Below, in pieces: positions 8,186 to 16,623 of a stretch of DNA of 64,000 nucleotides. The stretch is from positions 516,038 to 580,037 of the forward strand of contig NZ_JADBDS010000005.1 of NCBI RefSeq assembly GCF_014873705.1. Reading direction: 5' to 3'. The position numbers and the translations under genes were made by a program. Position 1 is the stretch's first letter; each line of letters opens with the position of its first letter. The stretch is from Mycobacterium sp. OAS707. GTDB taxonomy: Bacteria; Actinomycetota; Actinomycetes; Mycobacteriales; Mycobacteriaceae. Under the pieces are notes generated by a model. The model saw nothing but the letters and a program-made list of their open reading frames with translations, had not been told where the DNA came from and did not search any database.

Positions 8186-8512
8186 GTGGGTCTATTCGCA
8201 AAGAAGAAGAAGTCACAACCAGCCGCCGACGACGCCAAGGTGTTCTACTCCACCCCTTTTGGCGACACAAGAGACGGCAAGCAAAAGCCCTTTCTGCTTG
8301 AACGCGACGGTGTTCGATACTTTCCGGTTTTTCGTAGCGTGGAGTCGATGAAGGAGTGCTTCGAGCGGATGAACCGCGCCGGGTACATAGTCCTCTCCGG
8401 AGACGTAGAGGCGGTGATGGACACCATCCGCTCAATTGAGCTGTTGAAAGGCACGGGGATTGTCATTGAACCTTGGAGCGAACATCCGGTCGAGATCATG
8501 CCTGACGTGTGA
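8186..8512 (+). CDS. SseB-like small protein
   Basis: 108 residues from the GTG at 8186, with AAAGGAG at 8174-8180. After a Lys-rich start the order KPFLLERDGVRYFPVFRS followed by a helix and VLSGDVEAVMDTIRS, then a GTGIVIEPWSE strand, resembles the N-terminal domain of the SseB family. That family occurs in secretion-linked and immunity contexts. The assignment is by overall pattern only. It lies 111 nt from the convergent Imm63 gene. Confidence 0.72.
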   Translation: MGLFAKKKKSQPAADDAKVFYSTPFGDTRDGKQKPFLLERDGVRYFPVFRSVESMKECFERMNRAGYIVLSGDVEAVMDTIRSIELLKGTGIVIEPWSEHPVEIMPDV

Positions 8513-8623
8513 CGGACACTGGCTGGCAAGGCTGACCGCGGCAACCCGTTCGCCGCCCAAGACGACACGCCAATCCGCCAGCCGTCCCGCGCATGTAGCT
8601 GGCCCGGGCTGCTGCGGCTCCTA

Positions 8624-9079
8624 TCAGGAGCTTGACGGGTGCGGTCCGTTGCGTTCAGGGATGTCTGGCAGCAGCTCGACGTCTTCGCCAAACCCCCACG
8701 CTCGCAACTTATCTGCGAGGTCGCGTACGCAGCGCGCGCCCCAGCGAGGGTTAAGCCGGCTGAGCAGCTCATATTGTTTGGCCCACATCACCTTGCGGTG
8801 ATTCTCGTTTTCGGCACAATGCTCGGCGGCGTACCCGCTGCCGATGCTGGCAGTTACACCCTCGGCGAACCAGTAAAGGACGTCGTCGATCCCGCCGACA
8901 CGGTCGAAACGTTCGCGTCCGCGCTCCCAGTAGCTGTAGTGATACCTGCCCTCAGGGTCGATGAAAATGTTCACGTTGTCGTCCTTCAAAATGACGCCCA
9001 CTTTCAGCGGCTCCGCGTTGAGTGTCGCAGCGAGCCGGATAATCTCCGACTGCAGGTGCGCCGCCTTGTCGTCACCCAT
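8624..9079 (-). CDS. Imm63-type immunity protein
   Basis: 151 residues from the ATG at 9079. The central part carries the features I associate with the Imm63 family: VNIFIDPEGRYHYSYWERGRE, then DDVLYWFAEGVT, an RKVMWAKQYELLSRLNPRWG helix, and an acidic C-terminal end. Imm63 proteins protect producers from polymorphic toxins by binding the cognate toxin in the cytoplasm. No toxin with a secretion domain is visible next to it, so it would be an orphan immunity gene here. Moderately sure. Confidence 0.72.
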   Translation of the reverse strand: MGDDKAAHLQSEIIRLAATLNAEPLKVGVILKDDNVNIFIDPEGRYHYSYWERGRERFDRVGGIDDVLYWFAEGVTASIGSGYAAEHCAENENHRKVMWAKQYELLSRLNPRWGARCVRDLADKLRAWGFGEDVELLPDIPERNGPHPSSS

Positions 9080-9195
9080 CTGCTGACTCTAGCCGCGCGG
9101 GAGCCACGAAATTGACACGAATTATTGCCGTCATGAAGTCGCTTGGAGCACAGACCGCCTCGCGGGATGCGTACGCGCTGGTGGTCTGGCGGCGA

Positions 9196-11160
9196 CTACG
9201 GCGCCGCGAGCTGGCTGACTACGTGGTCGTCGAGGTACTTGGTGGCGAGGTAGCCCCCTGGTTCATCCATGAGGGCGGCGACGGTGTCGGGCTCGTCGAT
9301 GATCACCATGTGTCCGGAGTAGGCGGCGAGGGGTTTGGGTAGTCCGGCGTAGCCGCCTTGGCCGGCCGCAGAGTCGGTGCGGATGATTAGCAGTGTGTCA
9401 GTTTGGATTTGGTAGATCTGGTTGAGGTCGGCGATGGGCTGGGTGCTACCGGCGGCGACTGGGTTGCGGACGAGGCCGGCGTTGTAGCGGAACCCCAACG
9501 ACTCCAGGTAATCGCTCGCGAAGGACGGGGTGAGTACTTCGGACACGCCGGTGTCGGAAAGCGTTACTGCCTCAACGGATTTGCCGCTGAAGCTGAGGTT
9601 CTGGTTGCTCAGGTCGCCTTGCCGTGAGCGCACCGAGTTGAGCAGCTCTTCTGCCTTGGGTTGACGGCCCAGGATGCGGCCGATCCAGGTGAGCTGGTTC
9701 TGCCAGGTCCAGCCCTCAGTGGCGTGTTCTGTTGGGCGGGTGATGGTTTTGGCGATCGCGGCGAGCTTGCCATAGGTGTCGTCGGTCAGTCCGCCCGTGG
9801 CGATGATGAGATCGGGTTTGGCCGCAGCCACCGCAGCGGTGTCGATCACCGAGAGCACCGCGGGGTTGCCCGTGACCGCTGACTTCTGCCAGCTTGGGAG
9901 TTGTCCGCTCGGGGCGGTGAGCGCGACGGGTTGCACGCCGAGGGACAGCACCGCGTCAGCGTCACCAGGTCCCAGCGCGGCGACCCGCATCGGCGCTGCG
10001 GTGATCTCCGTGTTGCCATGAACGTGGGTGAAGGTTTGCGCTTGGTACGTCGGCTGATCCGGGCCCCCGAGCCACAGGACCGCTGCCCCGCCGGCCACCG
10101 TGGCGATGACCAGCAGCACAGCGGCGATGATCACCGCGCGGCGGCGCAGCCGACGGGGTTTCGTGGGCGGCGGCATGAAGCTGGGCGGGCTAAACGGTGC
10201 AGGAGCGGGACTGGGTCTGCTGAAACGTCCAGTCGGGTAGGTGATCTGGGTGGTCGCCGGGTTCGGTTGAGGGGGCGGCGTGGGTTGCCACGGCTGGGTA
10301 CGGGTCGGCGGGTCGGGTGCCGCGGATAGGGCTTGTGTTGCCGCGGCCGCGAGGTCGCGGGCGGTATCGTAGCGCTCGTTGGGGTCCTTAGCCATCGCTT
10401 TGCCGACGACGGCGTCGATGGCTGCTGGCAGTGCGGGAGCTTGTTCGGTGACTCGTGGCGGTGGCTCGAACAGATGGGCGGCGGCTAGGCCGCCGGGACC
10501 GCCTTCGGCGGAACGGAAGAACGGTATCTTGCCGGTCAGCAGGTGATACAGCGCACCGCCCAGCGAGTAGATGTCAGAGCGGTGATCGACGGCGGCCGTT
10601 GGTTTGAGGCTTTCCGGCGAGGTGTAGGGCAGACTGGCGATCACGTTGCCGGCCTGGGTGAGCCGGGCAGCGCTGGGGTTGCGCACGCGGGCAATGCCGA
10701 AGTCGGCCAGATAAATTCGCTCGTCGTCGGCGCTGAGCAGGAAGTTGGCAGGCTTGACGTCGCGGTGCAGGATGTGGCGGCGGTGTGCGTAATCCAGGGC
10801 GGCGGCCACTTCGCCGATGATGCGCACCGCGCGTTGCGGAGTCATCCGGCCGTTCTTGATTTCCTTCTCGGCGTCGCTGCCGTCGACGTACTGCATCGAG
10901 ATCCATAGCCGCCCATCGGTTTCGCCGCGATCGTGGACAGTGACGATGCCGGGATGTTCGAGGCTGCTCGCAAGCTCGGCTTCGTTGAGGAATCGGCGCC
11001 GGATCTCGTCGTCACCAGAAAGCTCCTCCGACAGGACCTTGATGGCCACGCTGCGCGGCAAGTTGGGGTGACGGGCACGGTAGACGACACCCATGCCGCC
11101 GGAACCAACTTTTCCCTCGATGGTGTAGCCGGCGAACACGCTTCCGACCTCTAGCGCCAT
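9196..11160 (-). CDS. Receptor Ser/Thr kinase fused to a siderophore-binding-like domain
   Basis: 654 residues from the ATG at 11160 (an in-frame ATG at 11190 adds ten unlikely residues). The cytoplasmic kinase domain (about 10-275) has the glycine loop GSGGMG (19-24), Lys K41, the catalytic loop HRDVKPANF with D134, and DFG at 153-155, so it should be active. A Pro-rich juxtamembrane linker (about 280-345) leads to one membrane helix near 350-373. The outer part (about 385-654) resembles class III solute-binding proteins of the FecB/BtuF type that bind iron-siderophores or cobalamin: MRVAALGPGDADAVLSLGVQPVA, KPDLIIATGG, then the long helix and second lobe. Inferred role: ligand sensing coupled to phosphorylation. 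Last gene of the minus-strand cluster. Confidence 0.95.
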   Translation of the reverse strand: MALEVGSVFAGYTIEGKVGSGGMGVVYRARHPNLPRSVAIKVLSEELSGDDEIRRRFLNEAELASSLEHPGIVTVHDRGETDGRLWISMQYVDGSDAEKEIKNGRMTPQRAVRIIGEVAAALDYAHRRHILHRDVKPANFLLSADDERIYLADFGIARVRNPSAARLTQAGNVIASLPYTSPESLKPTAAVDHRSDIYSLGGALYHLLTGKIPFFRSAEGGPGGLAAAHLFEPPPRVTEQAPALPAAIDAVVGKAMAKDPNERYDTARDLAAAATQALSAAPDPPTRTQPWQPTPPPQPNPATTQITYPTGRFSRPSPAPAPFSPPSFMPPPTKPRRLRRRAVIIAAVLLVIATVAGGAAVLWLGGPDQPTYQAQTFTHVHGNTEITAAPMRVAALGPGDADAVLSLGVQPVALTAPSGQLPSWQKSAVTGNPAVLSVIDTAAVAAAKPDLIIATGGLTDDTYGKLAAIAKTITRPTEHATEGWTWQNQLTWIGRILGRQPKAEELLNSVRSRQGDLSNQNLSFSGKSVEAVTLSDTGVSEVLTPSFASDYLESLGFRYNAGLVRNPVAAGSTQPIADLNQIYQIQTDTLLIIRTDSAAGQGGYAGLPKPLAAYSGHMVIIDEPDTVAALMDEPGGYLATKYLDDHVVSQLAAP

Positions 11161-11221
11161 GGCCGCCCGACCTCGCAGGGCCCCGGCCATGCCAAGCAGT
11201 CCGGTAATCGAACTGGTGGCG

Positions 11222-12463
11222 TCATCGGGCCATCAGCAGCGCGTACTGGGCCGCGGTCTTCTGCTGCGCATCATGCAGTTGGGCGGCTTGGGCTTCGATG
11301 GCGTAGCGATCGGCGGTTGCCAAACAGTAGAAGCTGGCGACCTTGCCTTGGGAGATGTCCAGGCAGCGGCTGTTCGGCATCTGTTTGACCGGCGCGGCCG
11401 GCTTGCCGGTCGCCGACGCTTCGGCGAAGAATCCGTCGGTAATCCCTTGGGCCGCTTGGGCGTCGCGGGCTTCATAGACGGAGGTCGCTGCGTTGGCCAT
11501 CTGGTTCATGTCCGTGTCGTTGAACAGCTTGGAGCTGCGGGTGGGGTCGGTCTGAAGCTGCAGGGCTCCGCGTCGTTGGTACACCGCGAGCTGGTTGACG
11601 CTGGCCGCGGCGGGACTTATCGGCACGGTGCGGGCCAGTAGCCCGGTCGGGTCGATGGGCAGTTCGGCGAGTTTGGCCGGGTCGGTGGGTGTGAATTGGT
11701 CGATCAGCGGCACCTGCAGGTCAAGGGCCTTGGCGATCAGCCCAACCGCGGTGTCGATGTTGTCGGTGGCCTGGGCGGACATCACCAAGACGAAGGGCCC
11801 ATGAGCGGTGAACGCCCGTACCTGCGTCCACTGCAGATTCTTGGCGGATTCGGTGAACGTCTGACTGAAGCCGGCGGTCTCGGGGTGGCCGGGTATTGGC
11901 ACCGGTGTTACTGGCGGATTCACGACGGGCTCGACGGCGGCGGCGTCGCCGATTTCCCTGGCGGCGTCGGCTGCTGAGGCGGGGTCGGCGAAACGAAGGA
12001 CCGCGTTGTCGAGTTCCTTATGGTCGGTGTCTTCTCGCGCGGTGTAGTACCCGGTGATGAAGTTGTGTCGGGCGGCAGGGGCGGCCAGGGATTCGGGGAG
12101 CACAAATTTCACGGCGCCGGCGTTCTTGATGACCAGGGCGCCGTTGGCGGAGCCGCCGATGAGGGCCGGGTCGACTTCCCAGGGGCCGGTGACGTAGTTG
12201 GCCAGTCGTTGACCTTCGACGATGGCGCCGAGTTCGGGGTTTCCGGCAGTGCCCAGTGGCCGCGGTTTGGTCGGGTAATTGCCGACGTCGAGTAACGCGA
12301 CGTCGATCTGCCCGGGAGGGGGGCCGCCTGCGGCCTTGACAGCCTCGCCGTTGATCGCGGTGCTGCAGGAGGCCACCAGCATGGCCGTGGCCGCCAGCGC
12401 CGCAGACGCCGTGAGGAACTGGTCTGATCGGCTCCGTGTCGGTGTGTCACGGACACTGCGCAT
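11222..12463 (-). CDS. DUF7373-type lipoprotein
   Basis: 413 residues. The N-terminal signal peptide ends in a lipobox (LVASC), so Cys anchors it to the membrane. The long outer region matches my memory of the large mycobacterial lipoproteins with a DUF7373-type domain: IDVALLDVGNYPTKPRPLG at the start, GYYTAREDTDHKELDNAVLRF in the middle, and a conserved pair of Cys near the end (SRCLDIS, SFYCLA). Function unknown; members are surface proteins. The ATG sits 6 nt after a TAGGTT -10 box with no ribosome binding site, suggesting a leaderless transcript. It lies between the EspI-like ATPase and the kinase. Confidence 0.88.
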   Translation of the reverse strand: MRSVRDTPTRSRSDQFLTASAALAATAMLVASCSTAINGEAVKAAGGPPPGQIDVALLDVGNYPTKPRPLGTAGNPELGAIVEGQRLANYVTGPWEVDPALIGGSANGALVIKNAGAVKFVLPESLAAPAARHNFITGYYTAREDTDHKELDNAVLRFADPASAADAAREIGDAAAVEPVVNPPVTPVPIPGHPETAGFSQTFTESAKNLQWTQVRAFTAHGPFVLVMSAQATDNIDTAVGLIAKALDLQVPLIDQFTPTDPAKLAELPIDPTGLLARTVPISPAAASVNQLAVYQRRGALQLQTDPTRSSKLFNDTDMNQMANAATSVYEARDAQAAQGITDGFFAEASATGKPAAPVKQMPNSRCLDISQGKVASFYCLATADRYAIEAQAAQLHDAQQKTAAQYALLMAR

Positions 12464-12469
12464 GTCAGC

Positions 12470-12475
12470 AACCTA
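12470..12475 (-). promoter_or_regulatory. -10 box for a leaderless lipoprotein transcript
   Basis: TAGGTT read on the minus strand is followed by six nucleotides and then the ATG at 12463, so the start codon would be +1. No purine-rich ribosome binding site is present. Confidence 0.5.
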
Positions 12476-12599
12476 CCGTGAGAGACAGAAACCAACGGAA
12501 ACCACTCACGACGCAAGCCCGGCGAGAAAGGCATCCAGGGGCCGTGGCCGGTGCAGTGACTCGGAAACCTCAGTGAGCACGGCGCCAGGGGGCTCAGAT

Positions 12600-13895
12600 T
12601 CAGCGCATCGAATAGGTGTAGGAGTTGCCGATCGCAGTGAGCGCTTGGTCGGACAGCTCGGGATGACGCTGGTGCATTACAGCTTTGACGTAGTCGCCGG
12701 CCTGCCCGAGGGTCATCCGGTTCCAGTCAGGCTCCACCCGCATTGCTTCGTGGAGAAGTGACCGGACCATTGTTCTGGCGGTCTCGGCTCGGTCTGGCCC
12801 GTAGTGTGCGTCGAATTCTGCGTCGTTCTTCCCGGGACTGTGTTTGAGGTAAAGCGTCACTGCCTCGCTCGCATCGATTCCGTGATCAGCTGCGCCGGCC
12901 ACCGCTGTCGCGTCGGCATAGCGTGCCGGCTGGCGCTGCGGTGGCGCGGTTGGCGCGGCCGCGACAGGGCCCGCGAGCGTTGAGAAGTCGTCGGAGAGTG
13001 CGGCGGCCAGCTCGGTGATCGCGCGCCGGAATCGACGGCTCACCAGGTCCATATGGATCTCGTTGCCGGCTGCGATGTGCGCGTCCCACGGGATGAGCAC
13101 AACGCGGCCATGGCCCACGAACTGCTCGTATTGGCGCCCCAGATCGGTGACGTCGATCTGGGGCTTGACGGGCACCAGGTGGTTGATCACCACACAGGAT
13201 CGTCGGGCCAGATGGTGATATCCGTTCTGCCCCAACCAGTTCATCGTGACCGCGGCCTGCCGTGCCCCGTCGGCGGTGGCGCTGCAGACGATCACAGCGC
13301 TGGAGATCGTCGACAGCACCGCACGCGTGGCCGGGTTGTGCAGGCCTTTGCCGACGTCGGCCAGGATGAGGTTGTAGTAGGGGCCGACGATGCGGGTGAT
13401 TGCGCGCCAATCCTCGGCGCCGAATTCTCGGCGGGCGCCGCCGTAGTCGGGGGCGGCCAGCACCTCCAAACCGGCGCCGGTCATCTGGGTGTAGGCGCGG
13501 ATGTCGTGGTAGCGCACCACATTCGCGTCGTGCAACAGGTGTTCGACGGTTGCCGGCGAGTGGCGCGCGGTGCGGTCAGCGAGGTTGCCGGCGTTTGGGT
13601 CGACGTCGATAGCCAGGATCCGGTCACGTCGAATTTCGCTGAAGGCCGACCCCAGCGCGGCGGTCACTGTGGTCCGCCCGACACCGCCCTTCAAACCGAT
13701 GACGCCGATCTGGTGCCCGTCAGGTGCGGGCCGCCGGACCCGGCCGTAAAGCGCGCTGTCGTGCAGCTCGTCTGGGGACGGGCCGACATTGATGCGCGTG
13801 GCCTGCCAGAGCCACCGCCGCCAACCGTGTCCGGCGACAGGTTTCTGCGCTTGCTGCTGCGCGGCCGTCACCCATCGCGAATTGTCGTGTTCCAC
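12600..13895 (-). CDS. EspI-like MinD/ParA-type ATPase
   Basis: 431 residues. Residues 25-310 follow the mycobacterial EspI pattern (ESX-1 and ESX-2 clusters): GWRRWLWQATRINVGPSPDE, GVIGLKGGVGRTTVTAALG, ILAIDVDPNAGNLADR, a VINHLVP strand and VVLIPWDAHIAAGNEI. The deviant Walker A (69-76) keeps the signature lysine K69 but has Arg (R74) where the P-loop lysine usually is. ESX-linked members are thought to regulate type VII secretion. The extra C-terminal 110 residues (helical, with DAEFDAHYGPDRAETAR) are not part of the core ATPase. No EccB-EccE genes are in the window, so its partners are unknown. Confidence 0.92.
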   Translation of the reverse strand: MEHDNSRWVTAAQQQAQKPVAGHGWRRWLWQATRINVGPSPDELHDSALYGRVRRPAPDGHQIGVIGLKGGVGRTTVTAALGSAFSEIRRDRILAIDVDPNAGNLADRTARHSPATVEHLLHDANVVRYHDIRAYTQMTGAGLEVLAAPDYGGARREFGAEDWRAITRIVGPYYNLILADVGKGLHNPATRAVLSTISSAVIVCSATADGARQAAVTMNWLGQNGYHHLARRSCVVINHLVPVKPQIDVTDLGRQYEQFVGHGRVVLIPWDAHIAAGNEIHMDLVSRRFRRAITELAAALSDDFSTLAGPVAAAPTAPPQRQPARYADATAVAGAADHGIDASEAVTLYLKHSPGKNDAEFDAHYGPDRAETARTMVRSLLHEAMRVEPDWNRMTLGQAGDYVKAVMHQRHPELSDQALTAIGNSYTYSMR

Positions 13896-13916
13896 AGTGC
13901 TATCCCCGGTCTTCGC

Positions 13917-13991
13917 CTAGAAGTCGGCGTCTCCGACCTTCTCCGCCCAGGTGTTGATGACGAGGTCAAAGGTTCCGAACAGTTCTGTCAT
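13917..13991 (-). CDS. 24-residue coupled mini-ORF
   Basis: Its ATG overlaps the stop of the 37-aa membrane peptide gene (ATGA), and it ends 21 nt before the EspI-like gene. The peptide starts MTELFGTFDLVINTW and ends acidic (KVGDADF), so it could be an amphipathic helix. It may be a real micropeptide or a coupling leader for the ATPase. Confidence 0.35.
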   Translation of the reverse strand: MTELFGTFDLVINTWAEKVGDADF

Positions 13992-14101
13992 TGCGGCAGC
14001 ACCGCTGTCAACAACCAAGTGATCGAGTGGCTCACGATCAGCCACTCGGTGACCACGAGCACAACCCCTGCGGTGACTAAACCTGCCTGAATCTTGCGCA
14101 T
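13988..14101 (-). CDS. 37-residue single-pass membrane peptide
   Basis: Starts at the ATG at 14101 with GGTGGAGGG immediately upstream, a strong ribosome binding site. The product is basic at the N-terminus (MRKIQAG), then almost entirely hydrophobic (LVTAGVVLVVTEWLIV, then TWLLTAVL), so it should span the membrane once. It lies between the DUF5631-type gene and the EspI-like gene, with its stop overlapping the next tiny start. Small membrane subunits often accompany secretion ATPases, which makes it worth keeping. Confidence 0.52.
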   Translation of the reverse strand: MRKIQAGLVTAGVVLVVTEWLIVSHSITWLLTAVLPQ

Positions 14102-14137
14102 CCCTCCACCGTCCCGGCATATCTGCCGCGGCTGGGT

Positions 14138-16603
14138 TCACTCCGTAGCCGCAGATAACTCGATTTGTCTTGCCAGATAAGCAAGTTCGGGATACTTGAT
14201 CTCGTTATCGGTCTCATCGAGGTTCCACAGCAGCAGCATCTCCATCAGGCGTGCCAGATCGTGATAGGAGCGCGCATGCGCGGAGGCGGGCATATCACCG
14301 GCCATCCGGCCGGGACGCAGCGCCGCACCCGTGCCCACCGCCTCCAGCATGGCCGACTGAAGGTTCACCCAACGGTCGGGCGGCACCCGCACGCCCTTGC
14401 CGAGCAGGTCGATGACTTCCCGAACCACTGGTGGCACAACGAAGTCCAGGAGTTCGCCCGCCCGGCGCATCGTCGTATCGGCCGCGGTCAGCGTCGTGCG
14501 CCACGCCTCGGACTGATCGGGGCGGCGGCCGTCTCCCAGACCGATCAGCCGCGTGTATTCGGCGTGGTCGAGGGTTTCCAGCCGGTGCAGATGCTGGCTG
14601 TCGAGGGCCATCGCGGGGGCGTCGTCGCGGATCGCCGCTGCCGAGTTGACTGAACACTCGGCGAAATGCGGGACCCCGGCTTCACGGGCCGGTGCCGACG
14701 AGCCACCGTGGTCAGTGGAAACCGCCAGCGCCCATAATTCAACGTTGGGATTGTTGGTCGTCACCAACTCCGCGAACGCCACCATGGTCTCTGCCGGATT
14801 GGCCCAACTGAACCAGCGCGAGGCGAACCGCGGACCCAATGTGGGATCAGAGAACAACATTCGGGCCGCACGCGGCACGAAGACACCCTGCGGGATATAG
14901 CCGGTGCCTTCGCTGCTCACGATGATCGTTTCGACCCCTGAGCGGGTCCGGAACATCCCGACGCACCAGTCCAGGAACAAGTACAGCCGCGAGGCGTGGA
15001 GCAGCTGGTACACGATCTGCTCGGCCGACTCGAGCAGCGGATCGGGAAGTGACGAGCGGATACCCTCGCTCGCGGCACCGGCAGAAGCTCCGACACCTGA
15101 CCCGACCACACCCGGGGGAAGGGGGGCGACCGGAGCCGACGACGACGAAATACCGCTGGCCGCAGGGCTTCCGCTCGGGCCGCCGGCCGCTGGGCTGACG
15201 GGGCTCGACGTTGCTGGCGCGCTCGGGATGTCCGATCCGAACGGCGGTAGCGGCCCGACCGGACCGGCGGGAACGCCGGCTCCGCCGGGGCCGGTCGGAG
15301 GCGATGTCGGTGCCGACACCGGGGTCGGCGGCCCAGTGACCGCAGGGGCACCTGACGCCGCTGACACCGGCGCGGGTCCGGAAGCGAATCCGCCACTGGG
15401 TGCACCGCCACCCGCTGTGGGCGGCGGGCTTTGAACCGGCGGCATCAGCGGAGCCGCCGGACCCCCCGAGGCCCCAAACCCGGCGTTGAAACCGCGAGAA
15501 AGTTCTGCTGCTGGTGTTGGAGGTGGCGCCATACCGCCGGCGGCGTTGGTCGGCAGACCACCAGACATCGGCGACGTCATCCCCTGCGTGGGCAGACCGC
15601 CAGTCATACCGCTTGGCGCGGAAGGCAACTGCATGCCGCCACCAGACGGACTGCTGATAGGCGAGGCCGGCACGCTCGGGGTATTGCGGGAAAGCGGAGG
15701 GAGCACACCGGGAGAAGGTCGACCGAGACCGCCACCTCGCGCGTCACCGGAAGTCTTCGGACCGTCTGTGCCAATCACCCCCGAGGCATCCGCAGCACCT
15801 GGCTCGCCGCTCGTGCTGGGCGGCCCAGCGTTATCGCCGCGCCTGGCTCCGGAGTCGCCGCGAGTTCCATTGCCGACTGGTTGCACACTCCCATCCTCGC
15901 CACGACGTGAGCCCGAGCTCGAAGGCTTCGGTTCGGTCGAAGTATCGTCCGTTGGTGGCGGCGAGAGAGGCATACCGCCTGGGCCGCGTCCACCCCCTAT
16001 CCCGCGACCCTCGTTCACAAGCTCACGAAGCTCAGGGTTCACGGGGTCGGAATCGTCGCTCCCAGGTCGTTCGGTTCCGCGGCTTTGGCCTGAATTCAAC
16101 TGTGTGCCAAGGGTTGTGACATGGGTTGCCAGCTGTGCCATCGTGCCACTAGCAGTGGCCGATTTCGCCATGGCGGCAGCCCGCGCAGTCGCCAACACCT
16201 GCTCGATCTGCGACCACATCAGCAAGGACTGACCAAGCCCATGCGGCTGCTGCTCGATGCGCGCGATCTCCTCATGAGCCGTTTGATCGATTTCATCCAG
16301 GTCGGCACGCAGTCCATAGAGCAGCCGTCCCGCTTCCTCGGACGTCCGAGCCATCGCGAAATACCTGTCGGCCTGCTCGGTGCACGTGGCGGCGAAGTCG
16401 TAGCACCAGTTGCAAAACCCATCAACAAATTGCCCGGACTGCTCGTTTGCGACTTGCCTCGCATCGCTTCGGACTGAGTCGGCTGCCTGAAGTCGCTTAA
16501 CACCTTCGCTGTGTTGTACTTCCGAAGCGGCGTGGAATGTTTCGGGTTCAGTCAGCGGCCAGAGCCCCCCGACGATCATCGCCGAGTATTTACGCGTTGG
16601 CAT
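14138..16603 (-). CDS. DUF5631/DUF5632-type Pro/Gly-rich protein, ESX-associated style
   Basis: 821 residues from the ATG at 16603; an alternative GTG at 16630 would overlap the previous stop. Three parts: an N-terminal helical domain (about 20-180) with regular heptads; a long Pro/Gly/Ser/Ala linker (about 200-540); and a C-terminal globular region (about 550-815) with the order I know from mycobacterial DUF5632 and DUF5631 proteins such as Rv3899c (ETIIVSSEGTGYIPQGVFVPR; GPRFASRWFSWANPAETMVAF; a helical end with YHDLARLMEMLLLWN). Related genes sit beside ESX-2 in M. tuberculosis. There is no signal peptide, and export by type VII secretion is an inference. Confidence 0.88.
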   Translation of the reverse strand: MPTRKYSAMIVGGLWPLTEPETFHAASEVQHSEGVKRLQAADSVRSDARQVANEQSGQFVDGFCNWCYDFAATCTEQADRYFAMARTSEEAGRLLYGLRADLDEIDQTAHEEIARIEQQPHGLGQSLLMWSQIEQVLATARAAAMAKSATASGTMAQLATHVTTLGTQLNSGQSRGTERPGSDDSDPVNPELRELVNEGRGIGGGRGPGGMPLSPPPTDDTSTEPKPSSSGSRRGEDGSVQPVGNGTRGDSGARRGDNAGPPSTSGEPGAADASGVIGTDGPKTSGDARGGGLGRPSPGVLPPLSRNTPSVPASPISSPSGGGMQLPSAPSGMTGGLPTQGMTSPMSGGLPTNAAGGMAPPPTPAAELSRGFNAGFGASGGPAAPLMPPVQSPPPTAGGGAPSGGFASGPAPVSAASGAPAVTGPPTPVSAPTSPPTGPGGAGVPAGPVGPLPPFGSDIPSAPATSSPVSPAAGGPSGSPAASGISSSSAPVAPLPPGVVGSGVGASAGAASEGIRSSLPDPLLESAEQIVYQLLHASRLYLFLDWCVGMFRTRSGVETIIVSSEGTGYIPQGVFVPRAARMLFSDPTLGPRFASRWFSWANPAETMVAFAELVTTNNPNVELWALAVSTDHGGSSAPAREAGVPHFAECSVNSAAAIRDDAPAMALDSQHLHRLETLDHAEYTRLIGLGDGRRPDQSEAWRTTLTAADTTMRRAGELLDFVVPPVVREVIDLLGKGVRVPPDRWVNLQSAMLEAVGTGAALRPGRMAGDMPASAHARSYHDLARLMEMLLLWNLDETDNEIKYPELAYLARQIELSAATE

Positions 16604-16623
16604 GCCCGCTGGGGCGGTCGTCG

